DNA of 64,000 bases, taken from assembly GCF_002014765.1 (NCBI RefSeq), contig NZ_MUYT01000004.1, forward strand, positions 434,001 to 498,000. Direction: 5' to 3'. Under the pieces are notes generated by a model. The model searched no databases, had not been told where the DNA came from, and worked only from the letters and a program-made list of their open reading frames with translations. The stretch is from Lwoffella lincolnii (GTDB lineage: Bacteria; Pseudomonadota; Gammaproteobacteria; Pseudomonadales; Moraxellaceae). A program made the position numbers and the translations under genes. Shown piece after piece: positions 19,817-29,615 of this stretch. Numbering within the stretch: the stretch's first letter is position 1; each line of letters opens with the position of its first letter.

Positions 19817-20331
19817 CAGTTAAGTCCATTTTGATTGTCTGGGTTTTGATTGTTTGGGTTTTGATTGTTTGGGTTTTGATTATTTGGCAAACTGTCTGCC
19901 AGCCACACTTGCGACAACTTACCCAGCCCCCACAATGGCAATAAAGTACTCAGAACAATCACCAGTACAAACCCCACCAACTCATCACCCAAGCCAAACA
20001 TCAACAACCCTGCCCCTGCTGACACGGGTAAAAAAGCAAACCCACTTTCCATCAACAACAAACTACTGGCGGTGGTGAGCCACGTTGGCAAACCACCTGC
20101 AAAACCACGCCACACTCGCCAACCCATCAACAGCAAAAACAGCACCACCAAGCCAACAATATTGGCTGCCTGTGCCATACCCAACTGCACACAGACCCAT
20201 AAACACCCCTCACGCACCAGCACCACCATGGCTAACGTCAATAGCAACGCCAACCAAGTGGGCATGTGGCAAGTGGGTATGTGAGGAGCTGTGGGCGTTT
20301 GAGTGGGCATGTGGATTGACGTTTTTGCCAT
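19816..20331 (-). CDS. CidA/LrgA family membrane protein
   Basis: 171-aa holin-like membrane protein with four hydrophobic segments, including LLLMESGFAFLPVSAGAGLL typical of the CidA/LrgA family. AAGGAAGAG precedes the ATG. The C-terminal 20 residues are an Asn/Gln/Pro repeat encoded by four 15-bp units. It forms a two-gene operon with the lrgB-like gene. Confidence 0.87.
   Translation of the reverse strand: MAKTSIHMPTQTPTAPHIPTCHMPTWLALLLTLAMVVLVREGCLWVCVQLGMAQAANIVGLVVLFLLLMGWRVWRGFAGGLPTWLTTASSLLLMESGFAFLPVSAGAGLLMFGLGDELVGFVLVIVLSTLLPLWGLGKLSQVWLADSLPNNQNPNNQNPNNQNPDNQNGLN
19831..19890 (-). repeat. 15-bp tandem repeat, 4 copies, at the lrgA 3' end
   Basis: Units start at 19831, 19846, 19861 and 19876. 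The central two, ttgattgtttgggtt, are identical; the outer two differ at one to four bases. They encode Pro-Asn/Asp-Asn-Gln-Asn at the protein's C-terminus. Confidence 0.9.
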
Positions 20332-20381
20332 GTTGTCTCTTCCTTGAGTGGGCTGTTTATGGACCGATGTTTAATTTTTCA

Positions 20382-22187
20382 TCAATTTTTCATCTTAATT
20401 TTTGGCACAAACACACCATAGCCTGATTGCTGCATTTTATCCACAGGAATAAACTGCAACGCACCGCCATTGATACAATAGCGTAAGCCTCCCTTATCTT
20501 TAGGACCATCAGGGAACACATGCCCTAAATGGGAGTCTGCCACTCGTGAGCGAACTTCTGTACGTATCATGTTATAGCTGGTGTCATTGTGCTGGGTGAT
20601 GACCTGTGGGGCAATCGGTTTGGTGAAACTTGGCCAGCCACACCCTGAATTGTATTTGTCTGTGGACAAAAATAATGGCTCACCACTGACCACATCGACA
20701 TAAATACCAGGGGCAAATAGGTGGTCATATTCATGGCTAAATGCCCGTTCTGTACCCCCGTTTTGGGTGATGTTGTATTGGGCGTGGCTGAGTGTGTTTT
20801 TAAGATTTTTGTCTTTATATGCCTGATACCGCTTGGGGTCAAGGGCTTGTTCAATGCTGCTGGCAGGTGCCAAACTTTGCGATGGTTCGGTCGGTGGGGC
20901 ATCATCTGCCAAGCTGATATCGATATGGCAATAGCCATTGGGGTTTTTGCTCAGATAATCTTGATGATAATCCTCTGCTTGAGTAAAATTTTGTAGGGGC
21001 AAATTTTCTACCACGATGGGGGATTTGTGCTTGTTCTGTAATTGTACCAGAGCGTTGGTAATGACGGCTTTATCTTCTGCTGTGCTGTCTTTAGGATAAT
21101 AGATGCCTGTGCGGTACTGCACACCACGGTCGTTGCCTTGCTTGTTGACACTGGTGGGGTCAATCACTCGAAAATAGTACGCCAGTAAAGTTGCTAAGTC
21201 AATTTTATCACTGTCATAAGTTACCTTAACTGTCTCTGCATGACCTGAACCTGCGATGACTTGCTCATAACTTGGGTTGTCGGTATTGCCATTGGCATAG
21301 CCTGACACGGCATCAACCACACCATCTATCCGCTCCATATAAGCTTCCACACCCCAAAAACACCCGCCTGCCAAATAAATGGTCTTAGTGCGTATGGGCG
21401 AACCATCGGCTTTATAAAACGCTTTGGTTGATGAGGCTGGTTTGGCATTGGCAACCACGCTGGGGGTATTTTTGCCCTTTAAATCGGCAAAATCGTTATC
21501 TGCATTTTGTGCCAACGCTTGGGCTTGCTCAGTGGTCAAGTTGCCTTTTATCAGACGCACCAAATTGCCTTTTTTATCCAATATTGCCCAACTTGGATAC
21601 ACCTGTACGCCAAGACGAGCAATCAGCTCCCCTGAAGCATCAAGCAGCACTGGTAATTTAGGATAATCACCCTGCACGCCAGCATACCACTGGCGAAACT
21701 CATCAGCAGGTTTTTCATTTAAATGACCAGGGCTTGCCACAGTGATGATGTTCAGCCCTGCAAAGGTGGGGTCTTGTCGCCAGTCTTGAGTTTCTGCCAA
21801 AGTCCCCAAGCACAGTGGGCACCAACTCGCCCAAAACTTCACCAAGGTGGGTTTATCGGCATCAATGACTTGCTTGCCTGTTTCACCCAAATGATGGGTA
21901 ATTTGTGGCAAGGCAGACAAGCTTTTGAGCGTTTTAGATGGCAACATGTCTTTGCTGTCTGTTTTACCTGCCATGCCACTGTGAGTAACCGCATCACCAT
22001 TCGCCAAAGCATTGCCGTGAGCGTTGCTCATTTGCCCACAAGCGGACAACAACACGCTGATAAGGGCAATACTGCCCTTAGCCGCATGATTTTTAGTAAC
22101 ATGGTTCATGGTATGGCTCATGGTATGATTGATAAGATGGCTGATAAAATGGATATGCTTGTGGGTATGCTTGATGGGGGTGTTCAT
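20382..22187 (-). CDS. msrAB: Trifunctional thioredoxin-MsrA-MsrB lipoprotein (PilB-like)
   Basis: Reduces both stereoisomers of methionine sulfoxide in envelope proteins. From ATG 22187 (GAGGA 6 bases upstream) it has 601 aa: a lipoprotein signal with lipobox LLSAC (Cys50), a TlpA-like thioredoxin domain with WCPLC (Cys123, Cys126), MsrA with GGCFWG (Cys276), and MsrB with RYCINGGAL (Cys571) and zinc CxxC elements such as SGCGWPSF. This is the Neisseria PilB domain order, where the thioredoxin domain recycles the two reductases. The region before the hydrophobic core is unusually long and His-rich, so a later ATG may be the real start. Confidence 0.95.
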   Translation of the reverse strand: MNTPIKHTHKHIHFISHLINHTMSHTMNHVTKNHAAKGSIALISVLLSACGQMSNAHGNALANGDAVTHSGMAGKTDSKDMLPSKTLKSLSALPQITHHLGETGKQVIDADKPTLVKFWASWCPLCLGTLAETQDWRQDPTFAGLNIITVASPGHLNEKPADEFRQWYAGVQGDYPKLPVLLDASGELIARLGVQVYPSWAILDKKGNLVRLIKGNLTTEQAQALAQNADNDFADLKGKNTPSVVANAKPASSTKAFYKADGSPIRTKTIYLAGGCFWGVEAYMERIDGVVDAVSGYANGNTDNPSYEQVIAGSGHAETVKVTYDSDKIDLATLLAYYFRVIDPTSVNKQGNDRGVQYRTGIYYPKDSTAEDKAVITNALVQLQNKHKSPIVVENLPLQNFTQAEDYHQDYLSKNPNGYCHIDISLADDAPPTEPSQSLAPASSIEQALDPKRYQAYKDKNLKNTLSHAQYNITQNGGTERAFSHEYDHLFAPGIYVDVVSGEPLFLSTDKYNSGCGWPSFTKPIAPQVITQHNDTSYNMIRTEVRSRVADSHLGHVFPDGPKDKGGLRYCINGGALQFIPVDKMQQSGYGVFVPKIKMKN

Positions 22188-22483
22188 AAATTCCTCACAT
22201 GACAAAAATTGCCTTAAAAAAATGTACCTTAATGCGTAAATGCGTCAGTGGCATTCACTCAATGGCATTCATCATGATAAACGAACTGTCCAATGGTTGC
22301 CAAGTTGTTTATGTGGTCATTTGTGTTGTGATTGATGTTGGCAAATGTTTTGTATAACGATGTTTTTATGACAATATCTTTCTGATGATGTTTTTCTAAC
22401 AATGTTAGTAACATCGACAATGTTGGCAAAATCCCTTAAAATGCTTACCGTTATTGTCAGTGTCATCATTAGGAGAATCCGCA
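22188..22483 (+). promoter_or_regulatory. msrAB-ahcY divergent spacer
   Basis: This AT-rich spacer of about 296 bases must contain promoters for both genes. The most visible structure is repeated aatgtt/aacatt elements around 22355-22430. I found no SAH or SAM riboswitch core and no confident promoter boxes. Confidence 0.3.
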
Positions 22484-23902
22484 ATGTCCCCCAACCAAAC
22501 CACTAACCAAACCCCCATCACCCAAAACTTCACCGATTATAAAGTCGCTGATATCCGCTTAGCCGATTATGGTCGCCGTGAGATTGCCTTGGCAGAAGCT
22601 GAGATGCCAGCCCTGATGGGGTTAAGAAAACGCTATCAAGACCAGCAACCCCTTAAAGGGGCTAAAATCCTAGGCTGTATCCACATGACCATTCAAACGG
22701 CGGTACTGATTGAGACCTTGGTTGCCTTGGGTGCCCAAGTCCGCTGGACATCATGCAATATTTTTAGCACCCAAGACCACGCCGCTGCTGCCATGGCGGC
22801 CGCTGGTATCCCTGTGTTTGCATGGAAAGGGGAAACCGAAGAAGAATACGAGTGGTGTTTACGCCAACAAATTCATGATGGCAGTGACTCTCAAAATCAG
22901 AGCAAACTTTGGGATGCCAACCTCATCTTAGATGACGGTGGCGATTTGACTGCCCTTATCCACAATGACTATCCACAGATACTCAAGGGCATTCATGGCA
23001 TCAGTGAAGAGACCACCACAGGCGTGCATCGTCTGCTGGACATGCTGAATAAAGGCACACTCAAAGTCCCTGCCATCAATGTCAATGATGCCATCACCAA
23101 ATCCAAAAACGACAACAAATATGGCTGTCGCCACAGTCTTAACGATGCCATCAAGCGTGCCACCGACATGCTGCTGGCTGGCCGCCGTGCCTTGGTCATC
23201 GGTTATGGCGATGTGGGCAAAGGCTCAGCCCAAAGCCTGCGTCAAGAAGGCATGATTGTACGAGTCAGCGAAATTGACCCCATCTGTGCCATGCAAGCGT
23301 GTATGGACGGTTATGAGTTGGTTTCGCCTTTTATCAATGGTGAGCCAAGTCAAGGCGTGAACACAGCGTTGCTACAAGACACCGACCTTATCGTGACCAC
23401 CACAGGCAATTACCATGTCTGCAACAGCGACATGTTAACCGCCCTGAAATCTGGGGCGGTGGTCTGTAATATCGGACACTTTGATACCGAGATTGACACC
23501 AATTTTATGCGTGATAACTGGCAATGGGTTGAAGTCAAGCCACAAGTTCATCAAGTCTACCGCTCTGATGATGAGCGTGATTATTTGCTGGTATTATCCG
23601 AAGGTCGCTTGGTGAATTTGGGCAATGCCACAGGGCATCCCTCTAGGGTGATGGACGGCTCTTTTGCCAATCAAGTGCTGGCACAGATGTATCTGTATCA
23701 ACAAAAATTTGCCAATTTGCCAGCGGACAAAAAAGCAGACAGCCTGTATGTCAAAGTCCTGCCTAAAAAGCTTGATGAAGAAGTCGCTGCCGCCATGGTG
23801 GCAGGATTTAATGGGGTCATCACCAAGCTCACCCAAACCCAAGCGGACTACATCGGTGTGCCGATAGATGGGCCGTTTAAAGCGAAAAACTATAAATATT
23901 AA
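22484..23902 (+). CDS. ahcY: Adenosylhomocysteinase
   Basis: NAD-dependent hydrolysis of S-adenosylhomocysteine to adenosine and homocysteine, keeping the methyl cycle running. From ATG 22484 (AGGAGA about 7 bases upstream) it has 472 aa; an in-frame TTG at 22454 is upstream of that site and less likely. Recognisable segments are [54 protein letters not shown], the NAD-binding [14 protein letters not shown] and the C-terminal KNYKY. Length and motifs are complete. Confidence 0.97.
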   Translation: MSPNQTTNQTPITQNFTDYKVADIRLADYGRREIALAEAEMPALMGLRKRYQDQQPLKGAKILGCIHMTIQTAVLIETLVALGAQVRWTSCNIFSTQDHAAAAMAAAGIPVFAWKGETEEEYEWCLRQQIHDGSDSQNQSKLWDANLILDDGGDLTALIHNDYPQILKGIHGISEETTTGVHRLLDMLNKGTLKVPAINVNDAITKSKNDNKYGCRHSLNDAIKRATDMLLAGRRALVIGYGDVGKGSAQSLRQEGMIVRVSEIDPICAMQACMDGYELVSPFINGEPSQGVNTALLQDTDLIVTTTGNYHVCNSDMLTALKSGAVVCNIGHFDTEIDTNFMRDNWQWVEVKPQVHQVYRSDDERDYLLVLSEGRLVNLGNATGHPSRVMDGSFANQVLAQMYLYQQKFANLPADKKADSLYVKVLPKKLDEEVAAAMVAGFNGVITKLTQTQADYIGVPIDGPFKAKNYKY

Positions 23903-24024
23903 GGATTAGTATCTTCGTATAACAGATCATGATATGGTCGATTTCATCATTTAGTTTAAAACTACTCTCAAGCTAAATAATGGGTCGACTGCCCCACTGG
24001 CATTGGCTGAATAAAAATTGACCG

Positions 24025-24843
24025 TTAAGTGGTCGGATTGATTTGTTTAAGATGGTTATTAACCCAAGCCAGTCGTTCAGGCGTTCCCACATCCACCCAA
24101 ACGCCATCATAAATTTCAGCTGACACTTGACTTGTCATCATCGCTTGCTTAAGCACTTTTGCCAACGGATAAGGTCTGTCATAAGGCACATCAACAAACA
24201 AGGCAGGGTGCAATAGGCTGATGCCTGCAAATGTCCATGTCTTTTGCTCACGTGCTTGCTCACTTGAGTTGTGGTCTGCTTCTTGATGCTCAGGTTTTTG
24301 AGGATCAGGTTTCATCAGCACTTTACCATCATGATAAATAAAATCCCCTGCCCTATTGTGTTTAGGGTTGTCAACCAACAATAAATGAGCCAAAGCAGCC
24401 ACATCATCGACGTCTTGTGAGTGATTAAGACCCGCATTTTTACCAAGACCATCTAATGGATGGCGTGTCCAGACATCACCATTGATGAGTAAAAAAGGCT
24501 CTGGTTTTAGCTGATTTTCATATAAGGCTTTGGCGATGCCACCAGCGGTTTCTAACGGCTTTTCTTCCACCGACCAACGAATATTGACCCCATAACGACT
24601 GCCATCACCGATGCCTGCTTGTAATTTATCCACCAACCAAGCAGCGTTAATAACAATGTCAGTGATGCCTGCCTGCCGTAATGCCAAGATGTGCCACTCT
24701 ATCAATGCTCGACCGCCCACCTTGATGAGTGGTTTGGGTGTGGTTAAAGTCAATGGACGCATTCGTGTGCCTTTGCCCGCTGCCAATATCATGGCTTGGC
24801 GAATGGGTTGGTGTTGCCAATGTTTATCGATATGGGTTTGCAT
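24025..24843 (-). CDS. murU: N-acetylmuramate alpha-1-phosphate uridylyltransferase MurU
   Basis: Makes UDP-MurNAc from MurNAc-1-phosphate in the peptidoglycan recycling route that bypasses de novo synthesis. 272 aa from ATG 24843, with the nucleotidyltransferase signature MILAAGKGTRMRPLT, then KPLIKVGG, LLINGDVWT and WTFAGISLL. The partner kinase AmgK is encoded just upstream, and both are divergent from lptD, as in Pseudomonas. An insertion of about 25 polar residues (near KPDPQKPEHQEADHNSSEQ) enlarges the middle. A mannose-1-phosphate guanylyltransferase label would be a family-level alternative; the neighbour decides for MurU. Confidence 0.9.
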   Translation of the reverse strand: MQTHIDKHWQHQPIRQAMILAAGKGTRMRPLTLTTPKPLIKVGGRALIEWHILALRQAGITDIVINAAWLVDKLQAGIGDGSRYGVNIRWSVEEKPLETAGGIAKALYENQLKPEPFLLINGDVWTRHPLDGLGKNAGLNHSQDVDDVAALAHLLLVDNPKHNRAGDFIYHDGKVLMKPDPQKPEHQEADHNSSEQAREQKTWTFAGISLLHPALFVDVPYDRPYPLAKVLKQAMMTSQVSAEIYDGVWVDVGTPERLAWVNNHLKQINPTT

Positions 24844-24868
24844 GATGTGGTTAAGTCTTTTTAGCAAT

Positions 24869-24913
24869 ATGACAAAAATGGTTATGATAAAAACGGTTAT
24901 GACAAAAACTGTT
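24869..24913 (-). repeat. 15-bp tandem repeat, 3 copies, across the amgK stop codon
   Basis: Units at 24869, 24884 and 24899 (atgacaaaaatggtt and variants) run from the last codons and stop of amgK into the spacer before murU. Confidence 0.9.
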
Positions 24914-26057
24914 GACGATACACTGGCAACACGTCATCTTGTAACCAAGATAAAAACGCTTGTGCCACCTGCCAAGTGTGCTTACTTTGCTTATCGTCCG
25001 GGTTGATGGTCATGTTCGCCAGCCAATTCAGCTCAAACAACAAATCGTCCATGACTTTGGGAATGTCTGCCAAATAGCGAGTTTTACCATCTCGTTGTGC
25101 CAGTCGCACAAAAATACCCAACACCTTAAGATGACGTTGCACTCCCATGACCATCATGTCCTTATGGTATTGCTTAAGATCGGTACTGTTGCGTTTATCT
25201 GAAACCAAGGAGTACCCTACTGTCTGCAACATGTGCCAAAATTCAGCTGTCCAAGCTTCAATGCTTGACTGTGGCCAGTTCACATAAGCATCTCGCAATA
25301 AAGACACCAAATCATAAACGTACGAGCCAATCACCGCATCTTGAAAATCAATAATGCCTAAATTTTTGCCATCAACATCATCTTGCATCAGGTTGCGACT
25401 GTGATAATCTCGATGCACCACAACGCTTGGGTGTTCACTCACTTCTGTGACGATTTGGCTAACCAGCTGCTGCCAGCAGTACTGCCCTTTATCATCAGTT
25501 GATAAATCAACCCCCACATAAGGCAAAAACCACTCACTAAATAACGCCATTTCTTGCTTGAGCAAGTGGGCATCATACAAAGGCAATGCAACCTTATTGA
25601 CATCTAAGCTTTGAATGGCAATGATGCTTTGCATCGCTTGATGATAAAGCGAGTTAATTTTTTCATCGGTACTGGCTGTTAATAAGTGAGCAAATTCGGT
25701 CTTACCAAAATCCTGCAACAATAAAAATCCTTGGGGGACATCTTTTGCCAAAATATCAGGAACATTCACCACAGAAGCAAGTAAATTTGCCACCTGCACA
25801 AACTGACTGACCAATTCTTTATCTGGTGGGGCGTCCATCACCAACATGCTTTTGGGCATCATCTGAGGGGCATCATCTGCCAAAATAATGCGATGATATT
25901 GCCGAAAACTGGCATCACCAAGCAAACTGTGAATGGCATAATCGCCATCGATGTGCTGATTAAGCCAAGCTTGCAAGGCTTGCTGTCGGTCAGTCAGATG
26001 AGCATCAGCATCTAAATGCACAAAACGATGGGCGTGGGTGGGGGTGGCATGCGACAT
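24897..26057 (-). CDS. amgK: N-acetylmuramate/N-acetylglucosamine kinase AmgK
   Basis: Phosphorylates MurNAc (and GlcNAc) at the anomeric position, feeding MurU. 386 aa from ATG 26057; an in-frame TTG at 26087 is a weaker option. The aminoglycoside-phosphotransferase fold is shown by VVVHRDYHSRNLM (catalytic Asp) and LGIIDFQDAVIGSYVYDLVSLLRDAY (metal-binding Asp). It is the first gene of the amgK-murU operon, 53 bases apart, divergent from lptD. Confidence 0.92.
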   Translation of the reverse strand: MSHATPTHAHRFVHLDADAHLTDRQQALQAWLNQHIDGDYAIHSLLGDASFRQYHRIILADDAPQMMPKSMLVMDAPPDKELVSQFVQVANLLASVVNVPDILAKDVPQGFLLLQDFGKTEFAHLLTASTDEKINSLYHQAMQSIIAIQSLDVNKVALPLYDAHLLKQEMALFSEWFLPYVGVDLSTDDKGQYCWQQLVSQIVTEVSEHPSVVVHRDYHSRNLMQDDVDGKNLGIIDFQDAVIGSYVYDLVSLLRDAYVNWPQSSIEAWTAEFWHMLQTVGYSLVSDKRNSTDLKQYHKDMMVMGVQRHLKVLGIFVRLAQRDGKTRYLADIPKVMDDLLFELNWLANMTINPDDKQSKHTWQVAQAFLSWLQDDVLPVYRQQFLS

Positions 26058-26261
26058 GGGAGTTTCCAAAAAATAACAACCAATCAATGGGCGTTAGGTC
26101 AGTAATATCTAGGCTAATCAAATTGGCTATGGTAACATGTCAGTACTTTTATCACCACATGAAATCACTACCCTTACCTGCCTTTGTCTGTACTGCGGTG
26201 GTGAGTGTGGTCGATTTTTGCATTTTTGTTTTTATTTCTGTTTTGTGATGACCACCTTGCT

Positions 26262-29200
26262 ATGACTGTTATGAATCATGCTTTTTATCACTCGCCCCCA
26301 TGTTATCACTCACCCCCATGGTTGTGCCTTTGTCATCATCTTTGTCGTCAAAATGACCAAGGTTATCAAAACACCACCCAAGATAAAACACCACGGCTGG
26401 TAACAAGCAACATCATTAAAAAAAAGCCTTTGGTCTGTGCCATGTCATTCATTGGTTGTGCGATGATGCCAATGTTTACCCATGCGGCTGTTCATGAAGC
26501 GGCTGTTCATATGTCTGCCCATGAACAACCCAGTGAGCCTAAAACGCCTAACATAAAGTCAATGCCCACGGTTGAACAATCGCACGCACACTCACACAGA
26601 CAATCACAACAAATGCAACAAAATCAAAGCATTGATTTGGCTCAACATGCTTTGGAACGCTTATCACAATATTATGTGCCTTATCATGATGTGCCTTCTT
26701 ATCCAACACCTGCCAATGACCTTAACAATGACCCCAATGACCTAAGCAACAATCCCAACAACCCCAATGATGCCGTTACGTCATTCTATTCTTCACCAAA
26801 TCAAACCAATATCACGGATAAACAGACAGACAGCAAACAAACAGACAGCAAGATAGACAACACCGCCAACCAGCTAAGCAATCGCATTCATGATTGGATT
26901 GAGGCTGATGCCCCTTTGTGTGCTGGACGATGGGTTTATCCCAGCAGCATCACCAACAATGACAATGGCTTAAACCAGCAAACAAATCATGTTGCCACCC
27001 CATCATCACCAACCAACACCTTAAAAGCACAAGCGGACCATGGCTATTATGACAACGTTCGCCATGCCACACTGACAGGCAACGTGCTTGTACAACAGAA
27101 CAACCAAGTGATACAAGCCGATAAAGTGCTGGTCGATGTGCAAAGTCAACATGCCACCGCCAGTGGTAATGTGTTATTTGCTGACAGACCAACCAGCCAG
27201 TTATCCGCCATGACAAGCACCACTCAAGCAACGGCTGGCAATCATGGCAATGCTGACCAGCCACTCCATGCTCATCAACAACTAAGCCGTGGTCTAACAC
27301 AAGGTGGTCTGATAACCATCGCAGAAGAAGTTCAATACAACAGCCAATCACAGCTTGCCCATGCCAATGACGTGGCATTTGCCAGCATTCCCCTACAAGC
27401 TCACGGTCATGCCAAAACTTTGCGTAAAACGGGCAATGACCGACTTCACTTAACCGATGTGATGTTCACCACTTGCCCGCCCACCAATCCTAAGTGGCGA
27501 TTGCAAGCAGGTAGCATTGAGCTAAACAATCAATCAGGGCGTGGGGTGGCAAAAGATGCACGGCTTAAGATTGGCGATGTGCCAGTGGCGTATCTGCCTT
27601 ACTTTAATTTTCCGATTGATGATAGGCGTGCCAGTGGCTTTTTACTGCCCAGCGTCAGTTGGCGAAACGATGGGCAAGTTGAATTACAAACTCCATATTA
27701 TGCCAACTTAGCGGCCAATATGGACACCACCATCACCCCAAGGGTCTTTAGCAACCGCAACCCCATGCTATCGGCAGAGTTTCGCCATTTAAGTCATGAT
27801 TTTGGTCATAGTCAAATTCAAGGCGACTATCTGCCTAACGACCGTCAATATGACAAAAAAACCCGCAAAAGCCTATTTGCCAAGCATCTTTGGCAGTCAA
27901 AACACGTTGACAATCTGACTGGCGAAGCGGTGTACCAATATGTCTCTGACGCAGATTTTATTGATGATTTTGAAGTATTTGGCACAACAGGCAGGGAGCA
28001 TCTTGGCAATTTTGATAACCATGCCCACTTGCCACGTTCTGCTCAGCTTAATTATTTTAATGAATACATCAACGCCCATCTAAAAGTAGAAACCTACCAA
28101 AACTTAGATGTTACCGATGCGTTTGGTAACCCCACCACCGATGCACTCAAGCCATATTCCAAACTGCCACAATTGACGGTCAATTACGCATTGCCATTAA
28201 ATCAGTGGCTAAAAAACAACAACCACATCAACAACATCACCAACAACAACATCACCAACAACATCAAGCTGACAGGCGTGCATGACAGCGGCTATTTTCA
28301 AAAAAGCATCACAGACAACTCTGCCCCAGAGAAAAGCGGATTTCGCATGTACAATAAACTGACCGCCATCTACCCAATGCACAACACTTGGGGCTATGCC
28401 GTGCCAAGCGTCAGCTTACAACAGCTGTTTGCTCGCTATGATGAACACACCACATTGAACAACCAAATCAGCAAACATGACAGACAGCAGGGCATCTTTT
28501 TGCCCACTGTTGCTTTAGACACAGGCATTTATCTAAAAAAAATAGGCTCACCGTTTGGTTGGTTTGATGGCGTTGATGACCACAATAAAGCCATCATAAA
28601 AAATGGACACCAACTGCTAAGCCCACGGTTAAAGTACACTTACACCCCATTTAAAGACCAAAACAGCCTACCAAATTTTAACACCCGCATTGCTTCTTTA
28701 TCTTATGAACAACTGTTTGCTGATTCTTGGTTTTTGGGGCATGACCGCATTCAAGACTTGCATGCCATCACCCCAGCCATTAACTACCGTTACATAGACA
28801 GCGAAGGCAACACCCGATTAGATGTTGGTATCGCCGAGCAGTTTTATTTGAGTCATGGCAAGACCCGTTTAAGCGACTTTATCAGCACACCCAATACCCA
28901 CGCCAGCTCTGATAAGGCACTATTTAGCAATCGCTCTTCTGGCATGGTTGCCAGCATACAAGCCCAACCCATTAAACAGCTATGGTGGCATGCCAATATC
29001 GCCAGCAAATCTGACCACCGCCTAAATTTTTTAACCAGTCAGTTGCGTTATCAGCCCACTGACAACAGCATGATAAGCTTAGGTGTCATCAACCGACAAG
29101 CCGACCAAAACACCAACCAATTACCCCTAAAAGCATATACGGCTTCTTTGGTGATGCCCGTGAACCAAAACTGGCGACTGATGGCACAAGGGCAGTTTGA

Positions 29201-29441
29201 TGATGAGCGTTACCAAATCACCGATGGGCTGCTTGGGATTGATTTTCAAGATTGCTGCATTGGGGCATCGGTCTATGTCAGACGACATACCAATGAGTTG
29301 GACATCACCGCTCGACCTGATAATACCATCATGGCAGAGCTACGTTTAACAGGGCTTAGCCCAAAGAGTGGACGCTTTAGCCGTTTGTTACAAGATAGGA
29401 CATATGGCTTGACACCTGTGCAAGATGCTTGGGTAAAATAG
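26262..29441 (+). CDS. lptD: LPS assembly outer-membrane protein LptD
   Basis: Forms with LptE the outer-membrane gate that inserts lipooligosaccharide into the outer leaflet. The C-terminal two thirds are a beta-barrel; the N-terminal part has an OstA/LptA-like jellyroll (NVRHATLTGNVLVQQ, QHATASGNVLF). Conserved pieces are WRLQAGSIELN, PVAYLPYFNFPIDDRRASGFLLPS, and cysteines in DAPLCAGRW, TTCPPTNP and DCCIGASV, which form the inter-domain disulfides. The start is uncertain: ATG 26262 is used, giving 1059 aa, and GTG 26205 is upstream. The likely signal hydrophobic stretch (PLVCAMSFIGCAMMPMFTHA) lies about 60 residues in. It also has a long Asn/Gln/Thr-rich region of about 130 residues before the jellyroll. 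Confidence 0.93.
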   Translation: MTVMNHAFYHSPPCYHSPPWLCLCHHLCRQNDQGYQNTTQDKTPRLVTSNIIKKKPLVCAMSFIGCAMMPMFTHAAVHEAAVHMSAHEQPSEPKTPNIKSMPTVEQSHAHSHRQSQQMQQNQSIDLAQHALERLSQYYVPYHDVPSYPTPANDLNNDPNDLSNNPNNPNDAVTSFYSSPNQTNITDKQTDSKQTDSKIDNTANQLSNRIHDWIEADAPLCAGRWVYPSSITNNDNGLNQQTNHVATPSSPTNTLKAQADHGYYDNVRHATLTGNVLVQQNNQVIQADKVLVDVQSQHATASGNVLFADRPTSQLSAMTSTTQATAGNHGNADQPLHAHQQLSRGLTQGGLITIAEEVQYNSQSQLAHANDVAFASIPLQAHGHAKTLRKTGNDRLHLTDVMFTTCPPTNPKWRLQAGSIELNNQSGRGVAKDARLKIGDVPVAYLPYFNFPIDDRRASGFLLPSVSWRNDGQVELQTPYYANLAANMDTTITPRVFSNRNPMLSAEFRHLSHDFGHSQIQGDYLPNDRQYDKKTRKSLFAKHLWQSKHVDNLTGEAVYQYVSDADFIDDFEVFGTTGREHLGNFDNHAHLPRSAQLNYFNEYINAHLKVETYQNLDVTDAFGNPTTDALKPYSKLPQLTVNYALPLNQWLKNNNHINNITNNNITNNIKLTGVHDSGYFQKSITDNSAPEKSGFRMYNKLTAIYPMHNTWGYAVPSVSLQQLFARYDEHTTLNNQISKHDRQQGIFLPTVALDTGIYLKKIGSPFGWFDGVDDHNKAIIKNGHQLLSPRLKYTYTPFKDQNSLPNFNTRIASLSYEQLFADSWFLGHDRIQDLHAITPAINYRYIDSEGNTRLDVGIAEQFYLSHGKTRLSDFISTPNTHASSDKALFSNRSSGMVASIQAQPIKQLWWHANIASKSDHRLNFLTSQLRYQPTDNSMISLGVINRQADQNTNQLPLKAYTASLVMPVNQNWRLMAQGQFDDERYQITDGLLGIDFQDCCIGASVYVRRHTNELDITARPDNTIMAELRLTGLSPKSGRFSRLLQDRTYGLTPVQDAWVK

Positions 29442-29615
29442 ACACGTATTGGTCAGATTTTTTATTATGATGATTTATAATGATTTTTTATCCTCATGAT
29501 TTTATTATAATAGTACCATGATTGCATGATTACCAAATCATTTGTGCCAATGTGTGCTATTTTGTTTGATGATTTTATTGAGTGGTTTCTAGATTTTTTT
29601 TAAAGAGATTTTTTT

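Noticed and set aside
22206..22483. Possible SAH riboswitch before ahcY
   Set aside because: I could not draw the conserved pseudoknot core or its G-rich motifs in this AT-rich spacer.
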